The translations under genes were made by a program, and so were the position numbers. Positions 1 through 11,000 of a DNA stretch of 36,059 bases are shown here, one piece after another. Below the pieces are notes generated by a model that searched no databases, had not been told where the DNA came from, and saw only the letters and a list, made by a program, of their open reading frames with translations. Within the stretch, counting starts at the first letter, position 1, and each line of letters opens with the position of its first letter. The stretch spans positions 958,771-994,829 of the forward strand of contig NC_049997.1 of the NCBI RefSeq assembly GCF_000003815.2, written 5' to 3'. Origin of the DNA: Branchiostoma floridae (Eukaryota > Chordata > Leptocardii > Amphioxiformes > Branchiostomatidae).

Positions 1-1937
1 GGGGGGGGGGGGCGAGATCGCTGTCACACCGGCAAGTTTCTTTTGCATGTCGTCCGCTCGTTATATATCCCAAATCATTTGGGTTTCGTTTTGTTCTTTT
101 TGTTCATCGTATTCGATGTTTGGGACTGTCAATATCATCAGTTGTAACTGACGCGGCGGAAATTACAGATGTGATTGAACAGATGTTCGTTGTGGTATAA
201 CGACAGCAGCTGACATCGTGAACCAACCAGCTGACAAATGCTGTTCTACTTTGAGTATCGTAATTATCACATATCTATGGTAAATTTACGGCTATATCTG
301 ATGTCGCGGGCCAATTGTTGTTGTTTTTTCAGAGGAATGTAACAGTATGGCTGTTGATATATAAGAAACACAATGTCTCACACCACTGAAATCAACATAC
401 TATAATTACGTCACACAGTGTGTTACCTACGGTCACTTGTTACTCTGTGACTGGAGGGTAACCTCCAACAGAGTCTTGTAATCACTTTGTGCGATGAGTG
501 TTCGCACCTATATCTCTATGTTCCGTATGCCGCAATCGCATGTGGATTGGCATGTCGTCTGTACTCCATTGGGAAATGATGCACGTTATTTTTTTTTCGC
601 CGTAGCTGTTTTTATTTAATTTCAGTTTTCACCCCTACGCCGTCCGGTAAAGTGGTTCATGTCTTCCTTATGATTGTGCCTTAAGCCTTGTGGTAATTTG
701 ATACCGTCAAGCAGATGTAAGCCTCGTCGGAATATGCCATCTCGTTCGGGCTTTGCGTTTCCAGTATTGCGGTTGGTTTGACATAGCATACTGTTAACAT
801 TTTGCGCGGTTGATAGTCATATGCATTTTATGGTTAGAACGTGTTTGATCCTTGGGATTTTTTTTTCGCGGTAGCTGTTTTCATTATCAATGTAATAATT
901 TAAGAAATCACCCCTATTTCCCTGGTATTGTGAAACAGCTGGCCTATAGACGATAGGGTTTGGCAATTACTTATCTCCAAGCAGATATGGGGTTATGTTA
1001 TGTCCACAGCTGTCATTGACCCACTTTTTAAAGTGGTGTGCGTCTCAAGTATCCACTGTGAAGCTGTGTTGTTGTTTTCATTTGGTGTCGTTCGATTGAG
1101 ACGCTGATTTCGCTGTGCTTTGAATTTGGCAGTGATAGGTATGTTAGCTTTTAAGTAAGTTTTTTGTATAAGCTGATGTGATGTGTTCTGTATGCGATAT
1201 AAACACCGTGTCATACCCCACAGAAAAAAACACAACCGACATAAATCATAATTAGGTCACAGAGTATGTTACCTACAGTCACTTGTTTACATTGAGAATA
1301 TTGTTATTTGGCTAAAGAAGATAAAGTAATTAATGCAAACGAGGACCTTACTTTTATCATCAATAAGAAACATTTACAATAGGTCACTTGTCACTTAGAA
1401 GACACTCATTTTGTCAGCAATGCACAACACATATTCATCGCGTGAAGACAATTTCATAGATAGAACACGAATAGTAACACACAATCTAACACATCTGTGA
1501 ATCGGTTCCACTGCTGCCGATACCCCGTAGCGTCAATAAACGGTTGCCATGGCAACACGAAAAAATTGGAAAATTTTCCAAACTCGTGAGAAATTGTTGT
1601 CAACTATATGCTAGGGAAATTCACTAAAGTTGGGGTGGCTCATAGCCGTTCTGCGACATGAAAGTTACCCCCCCCCCCCATCTGTATGGGGTTTTTGGTG
1701 AAAATATGCGAATTGGAAGGTGTGGTAATTTTTTTACATTTACTTAGAAATAGGAGTTGGCAATTCCGAGAAACTATGTTTAGGTTGGGACAATGTCTAG
1801 GTTGGGACAGGCCCTAACTGCCCCACCTCCTTAATTACCGCACCCATCTAACTACAAGGGCTGTAAATGTTCACACCTGCCTTTGACATTACCTAGCTGC
1901 GGGTTCACCGAGGACCAGACCCCTCGTGACCGGCCTC
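1..1937. other. 5' gene-free stretch with minor repeats
   Basis: No convincing exon was found on either strand. The window opens with a run of 12 G. A roughly 40-base sequence at 402-440 recurs at 1248-1287 (shared core GTTACCTAC, then GTCACTTGT). A T-rich segment followed by CGCCGTAGCTGTTTT near 591-615 recurs in diverged form near 860-885. A perfect 16-base palindrome, TTGGAAAATTTTCCAA, lies at 1567-1582, and a C run sits at about 1669-1679. The short ORFs here look random. Confidence 0.5.
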
Positions 1938-2423
1938 TGGTGACCCATGTGGTTGCACGGGGCGCTCCTTAAAGGAACGAAAAGGAGCGNNNNNNNNNNN
2001 NNNNNNNNNNNNNNNNNNNNNNNNNNNNNNNNNNNNNNNNNNNNNNNNNNNNNNNNNNNNNNNNNNNNNNNNNNNNNNNNNNNNNNNNNNNNNNNNNNNN
2101 NNNNNNNNNNNNNNNNNNNNNNNNNNNNNNNNNNNNNNNNNNNNNNNNNNNNNNNNNCGAAAGTGCGAAAAGGAACGAAAAGGAACGGGTTCCCACGCGG
2201 GCTGTCACAGATCAAATAGGGGGGAGGGGTGGGGGATTGAAAGCCGCTGAGTAGCGCGATAGAAAAACGTTTGACGAGTTGACATTCTGGTGTAGGTTAT
2301 TTTTCTACGGTCCCAAAAATGTCACAAAGTCGTTTTCTAGTGGTCCCGGCCTGAATTATAAGTGGCCCCGGGCAATCGGGACACCGCGTTGATTTCAACT
2401 CGAGGCCTGGTTCCAAAGACTTT
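1938..2423. repeat. Minisatellite block, copy 1 (contains N gap)
   Basis: A GAAAAGGAAC-like minisatellite (period about 10-11 bases) begins after a GC-rich flank at 1938-1973 and is interrupted by 168 N at 1990-2157. It is followed by a unique-looking tail, 2158-2423, that recurs almost base for base at 3218-3483 (offset 1060). The gap probably reflects collapse of the minisatellite during assembly. Apparent ORFs across it come from a repeat that lacks stops and are not genes. Confidence 0.85.
1990..2157. other. Assembly gap (168 N) inside minisatellite
   Basis: A run of N lies between GAAAAGGAAC-type repeat units, so the hidden sequence is probably more of the same array. True array length cannot be read here. 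Confidence 0.95.
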
Positions 2424-3043
2424 TTCTGCCGAACCCGCACGGGAGACGTGTGTCGCCCGCCAGATCTCTCCGTGGTTTCCCAATATCCTTTGCACAAAAT
2501 CCTCACGTTGGCCATTATTTCTTCCCACAAAATGATGAATACTCATGGTACAACGTGAAGAAAACTCCTTGGTACAATGTATACATGTCTATCCTTTCAC
2601 AGCTTTTCTTTTGTCGTGAACGAGCAAGAAGATATGTCTCCAGTCTCATTAGCATATCCTTCCTGACCGGACTTCTATTAGACGTAAACAATCGCAGGTC
2701 ATTTGCATGCGGCGCTCTCATCTTAGGAGAAGAGAAGCCACCCAAATACAACAACAACGCTACAATCTTGCCTCATTCTGAAAATGTATATTAATCGATA
2801 TTTATCCATCACCTACCAGTAACTGAATTTTAGTCCTTACTTTCTTATCTCAGTTCTGTTTTCTTGTATTTCGCTGATCTTCAGAGAATAATTTGGCCAC
2901 ACAAAGACAACAGCCTAAAACAGCCCCGTAAAAATTTGATATTGCCAAATTCTGAGTAAAATAAAACACGTTTCATAGGCTTCTAACGCCCGCAGTACCG
3001 GTTCCTTATATTCTCATTGATTTTATTTTAGTTTGCTTCATAC
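2424..3043. other. Spacer between minisatellite copies
   Basis: About 620 bases of mostly AT-rich sequence. A 114-codon open frame (2450-2794, plus) is present but shows no recognisable domain, signal peptide or exon structure, and I do not call it a gene. The spacer occurs once, whereas its flanks are duplicated. Confidence 0.4.
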
Positions 3044-3520
3044 TTCGTTCCTTTTCGCACTTTCGGTAGTAAAAGTGCGAAAAGGAACGAAAAGGAACGA
3101 AAAGGAAAGTGCCGAAAGTGCGAAAAGGAACGAAAAGGAAAGTACCGAAAGTGCGAAAAGGAACGAAAAGGAACGAAACGATTGGATAGGAACGAAAAGG
3201 AACGAAAAGGAAATTACCGAAAGTGCGAAAAGGAACGAAAAGGAACGGGTTCCCACGCGGGCTGTCACAGATCAAATAGGGGGGAGGGGTGGGGGATTGA
3301 AAGCCGCTGAGTAGCGCGATAGAAAAACGTTTGACGAGTTGACATTCTGGTGTAGGTTATTTTTCTACGGTCCCAAAAATGTCACAAAGTCGTTTTCTAG
3401 TGGGACCGGCCTGAAATATAAGTGGCCCCGGGCAATCGGGACACCGCGTTGATTTCAACTCGAGGCCTGGTTCCAAAGACTTTGGTGACCCATGTGGTTG
3501 GCACGGGGAGCGCTCCTTAC
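3044..3520. repeat. Minisatellite block, copy 2, with leading hairpin
   Basis: The array begins with a perfect inverted repeat: arm 3044-3063, an 8-base loop, and arm 3072-3091, so the first repeat unit faces its own complement. GAAAAGGAAC-like units continue to about 3247, followed by a tail (to 3483) matching 2158-2423. Bases 3484-3520 (GGTGACCCATGTGGTTGG...) match the flank that lies upstream of copy 1 at 1938-1973, so block order is A-B-C in copy 1 and B-C-A in copy 2. Confidence 0.85.
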
Positions 3521-3988
3521 CCAGATGTATTTGTGTCGTTTTTGTAGATTCTCAAAAATGTGATGTGTCCCCTCCAGTTAACTAGTTAACTGTGCTCGTA
3601 AATGAACTGAGGCAAGAACGTATGTACGTAGTGTGTAAGCGGAAACGGTGGTGTGATATACATTTTGTATCTAGTATATCATGTAGTCCATGCATATTCG
3701 TGTGAATGGAAAAACTTGACTGGGTAAGAATAAACTTCCCATGTATACAATAATAAACTTCTGTGTTTGTAAGAACAATCTTCCCGTGTTTGTAAAAAAT
3801 AAACTTCCCGTGTTTGATGCCTGAAACTGTCTTGTCGTTTCTTGCATAACTAAACCCTACAGGCTTCAAAATTCACTCATTTCATGATAGAAGAAATTTG
3901 ATCATCTCTTAACTACTAACTTTTTCTTGTTTTTGTCTCACCTTTTAACATAATCTTAATATTTCATCACGCGATCCTTAAATGCAGA
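3521..3988. other. Gene-free AT-rich stretch
   Basis: No exon or clear mobile element. A short motif of the type TAAACTTCC(C/T)GTGTTTG is imperfectly repeated at about 3728-3815. Open frames are short and featureless. Confidence 0.4.
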
Positions 3989-3990
3989 TA

Positions 3991-4916
3991 CAGTCAAACC
4001 TGTCCAAGACGACCACCCGTGGGACCGGGGAAAAGTGGTCGATTTGGACAGGTGGTCGCTGAGAAGAGTATCGATTCAAAACATACCCGATGCAAAGTAT
4101 AAATGGTTTCCGTTGTGTTTGATGGCAAATAGCAAGCGCACTGCACGCATGCAAAGAAGCGAAGTCTTTAATGCCAAATACAACACGCACACTGTAAATT
4201 GTAAATCTAACCCCGAGTTTTTATACGATACAGCGTTTTAAAGCTCAATATTTGTACACTAAATTTTTTGACAGTAAGGGAACTTTGATGCTGTCAGTTA
4301 CGTCGCTGTGTTCTTGATCACCGTATCTGAAATAACTACGGTGCACCTTTCGAATTCGATGACACCGGTACGTCCCGATAGCGTAATCCACGGGTGAATG
4401 TACAGTACAGTTGGACAAAAGCACTCACACAGATCTTTCTTAAAAAGGTATGAGCTACACAGATCTTTCTTTAAAAAGTATGAGGCTATATACGTCTCAG
4501 CATTCGTTCACTTTATAACGATATAGATTTTTTAACAACTTCTGTAACAACTACATTCGGATTTTCTTACAACGAAATTTCCTCCCATATTACAGTAGAC
4601 TGCCCCATTGACCCATCCATTGACCGCCGCCTTCTTTATTCTAAACATAACATCGTAATTGCAGTCAAAATCCGACGCAAACTGGCCAATTTCGGCACAA
4701 AATGATAAAAAATCGATGAAAACCTAAATTTTGAAAATAATGCGGTCGTTATGGGTCCCAATTTGGGCCGGTCGCGGTCGCGTTGGCCAGGTGGTCGTTG
4801 AGAAAAGGTCGCTTAATGCTTACGTCAATGGGAAAAAAAATCGGGACCGAGAAAAAGCGGTCGAAATGGTCAGGTGGTGGCTGAGAAGAGGTGGTCGCTC
4901 GGGGCAGGTTTGACTG
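3991..4916. mobile_element. Non-autonomous Tc1/mariner (Tigger/pogo-like) element
   Basis: The left end CAGTCAAACCTGTCC (from 3991) and the right end GGCAGGTTTGACTG (to 4916) are inverted repeats that continue inward through GACCACC/GGTGGTCG motifs for about 28 bases. TA dinucleotides directly flank both ends (3989-3990 and 4917-4918), matching the TA target duplication of the Tc1/mariner superfamily. The CAGT start is typical of pogo/Tigger termini. Subterminal GTGGTC blocks are repeated inside both ends. No transposase frame remains, so it is a deletion derivative of about 926 bp. Family assignment is inference from the termini. Confidence 0.75.
4427..4487. repeat. Two-copy tandem repeat within the Tigger-like element
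   Basis: Two adjacent copies of a roughly 30-31 base unit starting ACACAGATCTTTCTT (4427-4456 and 4457-4487), differing by a few bases. Confidence 0.8.
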
Positions 4917-4918
4917 TA

Positions 4919-5433
4919 TATCCTCTCGCTACATATCCATATCTATAACGTCATCTGCGTATATTGATCTGTTTATCAACGTTTAATTAAACTCTTTTAT
5001 GTATAACGTAAAAAGTAGTCCCTTCTACAAATTTCAGTATATAAACTTGTTGATGATGATTGGAAAACACACCATTTCAAAATACAAATACGGAAAGTAT
5101 GTTGAAACAATAACTTTTGAGCAAGAGTGTACGCTGAGAGGTGATTCTTCATTCTGTGTAATCTCTCTGTAACATTGTAAATAAAAAAGTCCATGGCTAC
5201 GGACCATGGGAAGATCCGAAATGAAGATTAAAAAAGTAGACCCTTTGTCTGATTGAAGTATGTAAAATGCAGGAGCTTGTGCAAGGCGGTCAAAGACCTG
5301 TTAAATAGAATGGAACCAGCACAAAACATCTTCAGCACGCAATGTACATTTGATTCGAAACTGTCAATCAACTCAAAGAAGAATGAAGAGCTAATTGGAT
5401 TAATCTGAATGTCCCTTGATTTTGTTGGTACTG
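4919..5433. other. Gene-free stretch
   Basis: No exon, RNA gene or recognised repeat. A small inverted repeat around CCATGG (about 5192-5208) is the only structure noted. Confidence 0.4.
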
Positions 5434-5744
5434 AAGCTAAGGACACAACCTACCGTACGTGCAAATACGTGCTGTCTACGTGCCAAAACGTGGGCAATCT
5501 TTTGGGATCCGTAAATGGTAAGTACCGCCTCCGTACGAACTCGTAGGGAATCCGACGGATTTTGGAGCACGCAGACACGCCGTAGAACTTTACGTGCAGG
5601 CAAAACTTTGTGTGCCATCGGGCTGTGGATTCGCCCCCCGTTCGTGCCAGTACAAGCGACGCGTTTTCAGAAATAAGTGGCGGACGTGGCCTCCCACAAA
5701 ACGTATGGACAAATTGCACGTATGGCAGGTTGGGTCCTTAGCTT
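5434..5744. mobile_element. MITE family 1, copy A
   Basis: Terminal inverted repeats of about 27 bases: the left end starts AAGCTAAGGACACAACCT, and the right end reads as its near-complement, finishing GGGTCCTTAGCTT. The interior matches a second copy at 8730-9084 at high identity, including the segment around TACGAACTCGTAGGGAATCC. There is no coding capacity, so it behaves as a small non-autonomous DNA element. Superfamily is not assigned because target-site duplications are unclear. Confidence 0.8.
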
Positions 5745-6160
5745 AAGAAACCTCTGAAAGTCCATGAAATGCCACGCTGTTTTCTAATTACAGCCGAATG
5801 ACTCTTTATTGTTCATCCATTTTGTGAATATTTTCTTTGGAAAATTTGGTTAGCTTGTAACTGAATACGCGTAAATGTAATGTCATTTGATTTCGTTGCT
5901 TCATCTTTTTGCCTAACATGTCTTTTTTGCACGCTCGCATCAGTTAGAATATCAGTAGATGGCATCCATTTTATCAAAACTAGTATAGTCGACCCAAACA
6001 AATTGAATACGTAACCCGCTGGCTCTTGAAGCTGAACACAAAATACTGCTTTGCATTATCTACACGTAAGTATATCTATTGTAAGCACCACATCCTTAAA
6101 ACAAAAACATAGATCACAAGCGTAGCCTAGCATTGTTTACTAGATTTACAATACTTAACT
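5745..6160. other. Gene-free stretch
   Basis: AT-rich spacer between MITE copy A and the LINE remnant. I see no exon, RNA gene or repeat. Confidence 0.4.
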
Positions 6161-6865
6161 GTGCTCTTTATATTGGATTGTCCACGTAAAAAATATCCTC
6201 AATTACCAAGGCTTTGGACACATATGGCTGAACCGAGGTCATACCACATAGATACAATCACCACTCAGCTACGACAACGTTTACAAGATATATACGTGCA
6301 AAATTGGCATTCCTCTATTCGGAACAATTCCAAACTGTCCTCTCTTTCTACATTGAACAAGCATTACAAGCAAGAAAATAACATTTCAACCATAAAGAGC
6401 CTTGACGTTCGTAGGGCAATCACACAACTCAGAATTGGCTGTCACAAATTGAATATAGAAACCGGGAGATTCCAAAAAATCCCTATCGACCAGAGGCTAA
6501 TTTAAGACGAATATCACTTTATGGTTGTATGTCCCAAATATTCTGATATGAAATTTTCTGTACACAAGGTTGTCATCTTATACACAAGGATTTATCTCAA
6601 TGGACCTGAAGTGCAAATTCAAATACATCATGACATGTGACAATCCCTGCATGACAGATATAGGTAAATATATCAAAGAAGGTTTAGACATTAGAAATTC
6701 CTCCAATGATTGTAACAGCCTCCAATGATTGTAAGAAACTTATCCCATACTACAACATCTGTATTAGTTAGATAAGCGTTAAGTTATAGAACTGTAGTTA
6801 TGTAGATGCCATACTTTGTACCCCGTACAATTGTTGTGCAATAAAGCTATTATTTATGAAAATGA
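6161..6865 (+). mobile_element. Decayed LINE 3' end (reverse transcriptase C-terminal region)
   Basis: An open frame at 6161-6505 contains WHSSIRNNSKLSSLSTLNKH and later LRIGCHKLNIETGRFQK, the pattern seen downstream of the RT domain in many invertebrate non-LTR retrotransposons (a run of basic residues, then IETGRY-like). After the stop, another frame continues with EYHFMVVCPKYSDM (about 6508-6550), matching the usual EFHFL..CP.Y region, so a frameshift has broken the ORF. A 3' UTR-like tract follows, ending near 6840-6860 with GCAATAAAGCTATT, typical of LINE tails. It is a 5'-truncated, inactive copy. The clade (CR1/L2-like) is a guess. Confidence 0.7.
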
Positions 6866-7985
6866 TTATGAATAACACCACACATTTTCCCCTGCACTTG
6901 AGTTGAGAGATTATTCATTATCGTGTATGTGTAATCTTTATTTTCCACTCTTTGTTGACACGTAGTTTTTAAATGGGGTTAGAAAAAGAGCGTAGTAAAC
7001 CGTCTGAGTCGCCATAGAGTTATTGTAGTTCTAGTAATAACTGCCAGGCGACGCTTTTGATCCATTACCATTTTGAGCCATTACTATGTTTTTTCTTTGA
7101 CCAAGATTCTTCGTCTCGCTTTCGACTAATGGTTCAAAAGCCTTCCCCCGTCTAAAGAGGATTAATGCTATCAAATCAGTTCTCTGATACCGCTTCCAGA
7201 CAGAAACAGTAGAGAAAAAAGAGATTATACGTATAGTGAAAATTATACATAATTATCATCTTTTATACACATTTTCAAGAATTTGTATTTGAAAATAAGA
7301 CATACATTTACAAATCAACACAGTTTGGATCATCATTACCAGATTATATAGCAGAGAATTAAAAAGCCTTGAAGTCTTTCATTATTTTTTGAGGTTTTTT
7401 AAAAGTTGAATGTATAAAAGACAACATACATATAAACCATTCTACACAGTACACACCGATATTGTTGCACAACACGCCTATCTTTTCTCGTCACTGTCAG
7501 CAATAACTAAGAGTTAGAAAGAACAAGTCACAAAAGCCCTCTACTCCGTTTCACATTGACAAAAATATATCCATTTCAGATCTATTTTTCGTCGAAGCAT
7601 GCTTGGCGATGGCTCATTACCCGTGATTTTCTTCAGTCACAGGTCACTCACCTAATACCAACGTACGGTGCCAACCGCTTGAATGAGGTCCACATAAAGT
7701 ATTGTGTCCGAATATTCCCAAACTTTCACAGTACGGCCTTTTACGTATACCGCGCATAAATCCCTGTTGCAGGTAAATCGTGAGGTGTATGTGTCAGTCA
7801 GGTACTCTCCTTTGACCCAACCGTACGATGACCCATGGTGTTTGGTGAAAGCAAACACTGCGCAGAGGAGTCAGGTTTCTGACGGAAGCAAAAACCAGAC
7901 TATGGGTGGAAACCCCCGGACTGTTTGAAATGGACACTGCTTGATATGTTTGCATCGGACATTTTCATTTCCATTGTCTATTATA
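6866..7985. other. Region upstream of the large gene
   Basis: This is where promoter and 5' UTR should lie, but I cannot pick out a TATA box or transcription start with confidence. Bases 7556-7930 contain overlapping open frames on both strands (for example minus 7652-7858) without recognisable domains. One may be untranslated leader sequence. The frame of the signal peptide is open back to 7941 but has no ATG before 7986. Confidence 0.4.
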
Positions 7986-8003
7986 ATGATACTTGTGATC
8001 AAC

Positions 8004-8079
8004 ATGTGGCGAAGAGAATCCCTGCTAGTGCTGGCGCTCGTTTTCTGGGTCAAAACAGCTAGCAGTCAAACTACTGAAG
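8004..8079 (+). CDS. Exon 1: signal peptide
   Basis: The exon encodes a classic signal peptide: basic MWRRES, hydrophobic [10 protein letters not shown], then small residues TASS with likely cleavage before QTTEG. I chose the ATG at 8004 (A at -3). An in-frame ATG at 7986 would add six residues (MILVIN) and also has A at -3, so either may be used. The exon ends in phase 1 at a good donor (GAAG|GTGAGT). Joining to 10596 restores a Gly codon and continues into the Thr-rich region. The intron is 2.5 kb and full of repeats. Confidence 0.8.
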
Positions 8080-11000
8080 GTGAGTTCAAATGTTACGTTA
8101 ACCTATCAAAGTCGAAGTCAAGCTTTAAGCTAGAACAAATTTTCAATCGCAAAGGCTTTTTAAAATCTGTAGTCTGTTGTATATCATCACAATTTGGGTT
8201 TATTCTACTTATTTCGTTTAGTTAGAACTAAAACACGAGGGCAAAACAATATATTTTATAACCACACAGAGTAAAAAATGCAAATATTGTGAGGTCATAA
8301 CTTGTCTGTAACTGGATTTATTACTCAATCTAGAAATACATAAAGTTACGCCATTTTGTGTTCAATGCGAGACATGACAATTTTAAACGGCGTTTTCTGG
8401 AACAATTTTTGAAAAACAGAAAACATTTCGTTTTGAATAGCGCTTATAATCCCCATACTGGGCAACGTGCCGTGTCTTTGGTACTCTGAGATATTCGTAT
8501 CAGTATTTACAGTAATAGAAAAGTACTAAATCAAGATATCATAAGTTGTGCTGAGTGATTATTCGGTATGGGCAACTGTTTATTTACGGTTACCCATTCT
8601 GTTACATTTAGTTGCTCAGTAAATAGCGAGGAGTATCCCTTTGCACGTATAGTTTATTTGAAAGGCACAGCGACATGGTGCCTCTATGCACTATGCAAAA
8701 TGGGTACTGACGTCTGTCAACACGCCATAAAGCTAAGGGCACAACCCGCTGTGCGTGCAAATATCTGCTGTCTAGGTGCCAAAACGTTGGCAAACTTTTG
8801 GGATCCGTAAGTGGTAAGTACCGCCTCCGTACGAACTCGTAGGGAATCCGAGGGAGTACGCAGACACGCCGTAGAACTTTACGTGCAGGCAAAACTTTGT
8901 GTGCCATCGGGCTGTGGATTCGCCCCCCGTAGGTGCCATTACGGGCGACGCGCCTGCCCTGTACAGCCTGAACGTTTTCGGAAATACGTGGCGGAGGTGT
9001 CTCCCCCCCCCCTCCCCCCCCCCCCCAAAAAAAGAAGAAAACTCACGGACAATTTGCACGCACGGAGGGCTGTGCCCTTAGCTTAAAAGGCCCAAAATGC
9101 AAGGTCTGTTCTTGTATGGACCCGAGCTATCATAGGTTTTAGACTCTTATCACCTTTATTGACCATGCTCATGTGGCTGTAGCACAAACAAATCAAAGTC
9201 CGTTGACTAGACAGACATTTGCAAACAAATGACATCACAGTACGTGCTTGCGACAGGGATATGGCACGCCATTGTGTTACAGAATTCGTCTGTTGACTTG
9301 GGTTACCTAAATCTTCCACTCGAGCCTGCTGCCCACTGCAGTGGAACGTGTGGATACTGTTACGGTGAAGCTCCCCAAACAAAACCTTTAAGGTGGACTC
9401 TCACAGCACTTGGGGCACCGGTAGGGCACTGCGGGGTTTGTTCACTGCGGCACTGTTTTGTTATTTTCGCGATTTTTAATAATTTATATATTGCGCAATA
9501 CGTGAAAGAATGAATAGATTCGCTCCTTTGAAAAGTTATAGGTAGTCTCTCATTCTTAAACCGTTGCTCGATCGGAAAGATTGAGGGACCGAAATGTAAC
9601 AAAACACAAACACAAGGCAAAAAATTTAAAAGCAGATTTGTGTATATTTCTTGATAGACGATAGACAATTTTTTCATTTCTAATGGATTGGAAATGTTAC
9701 TATATATGTAGCATTACAGCTGGTAATCCAGAAGACACCTTTGTTTTCCCCCACTTATAATTAATTCACTGGTGAATCGGATAGGTGAGTGGCTAGGATA
9801 GCAGGTGGGAGACCGAGAGGTCAAACGGGCGTCCTGTCCTTGAGAAAGAATGTTTACAGTGCCACTCACTCCACTCATGTGTTACAATGGGTATACGTGT
9901 GAAATGGTGGTTGTGGAGAGGCACCTTCCGATACCGTACCCCAATTAATCACAACGCACTGCCCTGCTATAGGTCGCTTTGTTCTTTTGGTCCAGGCAGT
10001 CAGTAATTGAATTCACTTGTCAGTAATTGAATTCACAAAACCAGTTTCTTCCAGATCACTTCTGCAGAAAGCTGTAAATGTACGTGAATAAGGGTCTATG
10101 TGGGTACATAAGTAAAATTGCTATCACATGGACACCAAATGTGCTCGAAGTTTGTCTCTCCTCAAACACAGGACTTCCATTAAACGTCCTTTACGAAATA
10201 TATGTACTCATTACCTCCATGAAAAACGAAGGTATCGTTTGTCATTGTTGTGTCTGTTCTGTCTGGGGGGGCCCCCCCCCCCCCCCCCAAAAAAAAATTC
10301 CACCGATGCCCCCGGAGAGACCGGTGAAGAAGGCTACATTCTATGTCCTTTTTTTCATTCTGAGTTGAGTGAGGGGTCTGGTGAGAAAATCCATGTAAAC
10401 GACCTTTTCCTATAGAATATGGATTCGAACTCAATACTTTCAGTCAACAACCTTTCTGTACAGTTCTTGTTACACAGCGATGACCTAGAAAGAAAAGTTT
10501 GAAAATGTTTCCGTCGTAAGATACGTAGAACTGTTACGACAACAAATAGTAAATAGCAAGTAATATGACAGAAATATACACCTTTCAAACTATAGGTACC
10601 CAGAATGCTACATCAACTACGTCCTCTGAGAGACACACGGCAACTTTAAACCCGACAGACATTACAACCGTGGACTATACCACTCAAAATGCGAACAGCA
10701 TCACTACCCAAGCGGATGAGAATACAACAGCTACTACAGGCGAAGCAACAACAGAGACGTTATACATTACACCTACAGACGTTACAACCCAGATATCGAA
10801 TACAGATTTTATTACACCAGCGATAGAGATTACAACTACAGAGGTAACAACATTGGCACAAATTACAACTTCAACTACGACAGGAATTAAAACTACAGCA
10901 GCTATAACCCCATCACCGAGTGCACCTTTAGCTACAACACAGACAACAGGGATCGGAAGTACCGAGGACGCAACTACAGTGGTCACAACCCCATCGGCCG

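Noticed and set aside
2450-2794. 114-codon open frame as a small gene
   Set aside because: No domain, signal peptide or splice context. The length is compatible with chance in this sequence.
7652-7858. Minus-strand exon candidate and overlapping plus-strand frames upstream of exon 1
   Set aside because: No recognisable family and no consistent splice borders. It may be part of a 5' leader, which cannot be decided from sequence alone.
10170-10229. Possible 60-base phase 1-1 exon in intron 1 ([19 protein letters not shown])
   Set aside because: It has AG/GT borders and correct phase but no domain, a poor donor (GTATCG), and its omission gives a clean join of exon 1 to exon 2. RNA evidence would be needed to accept it.
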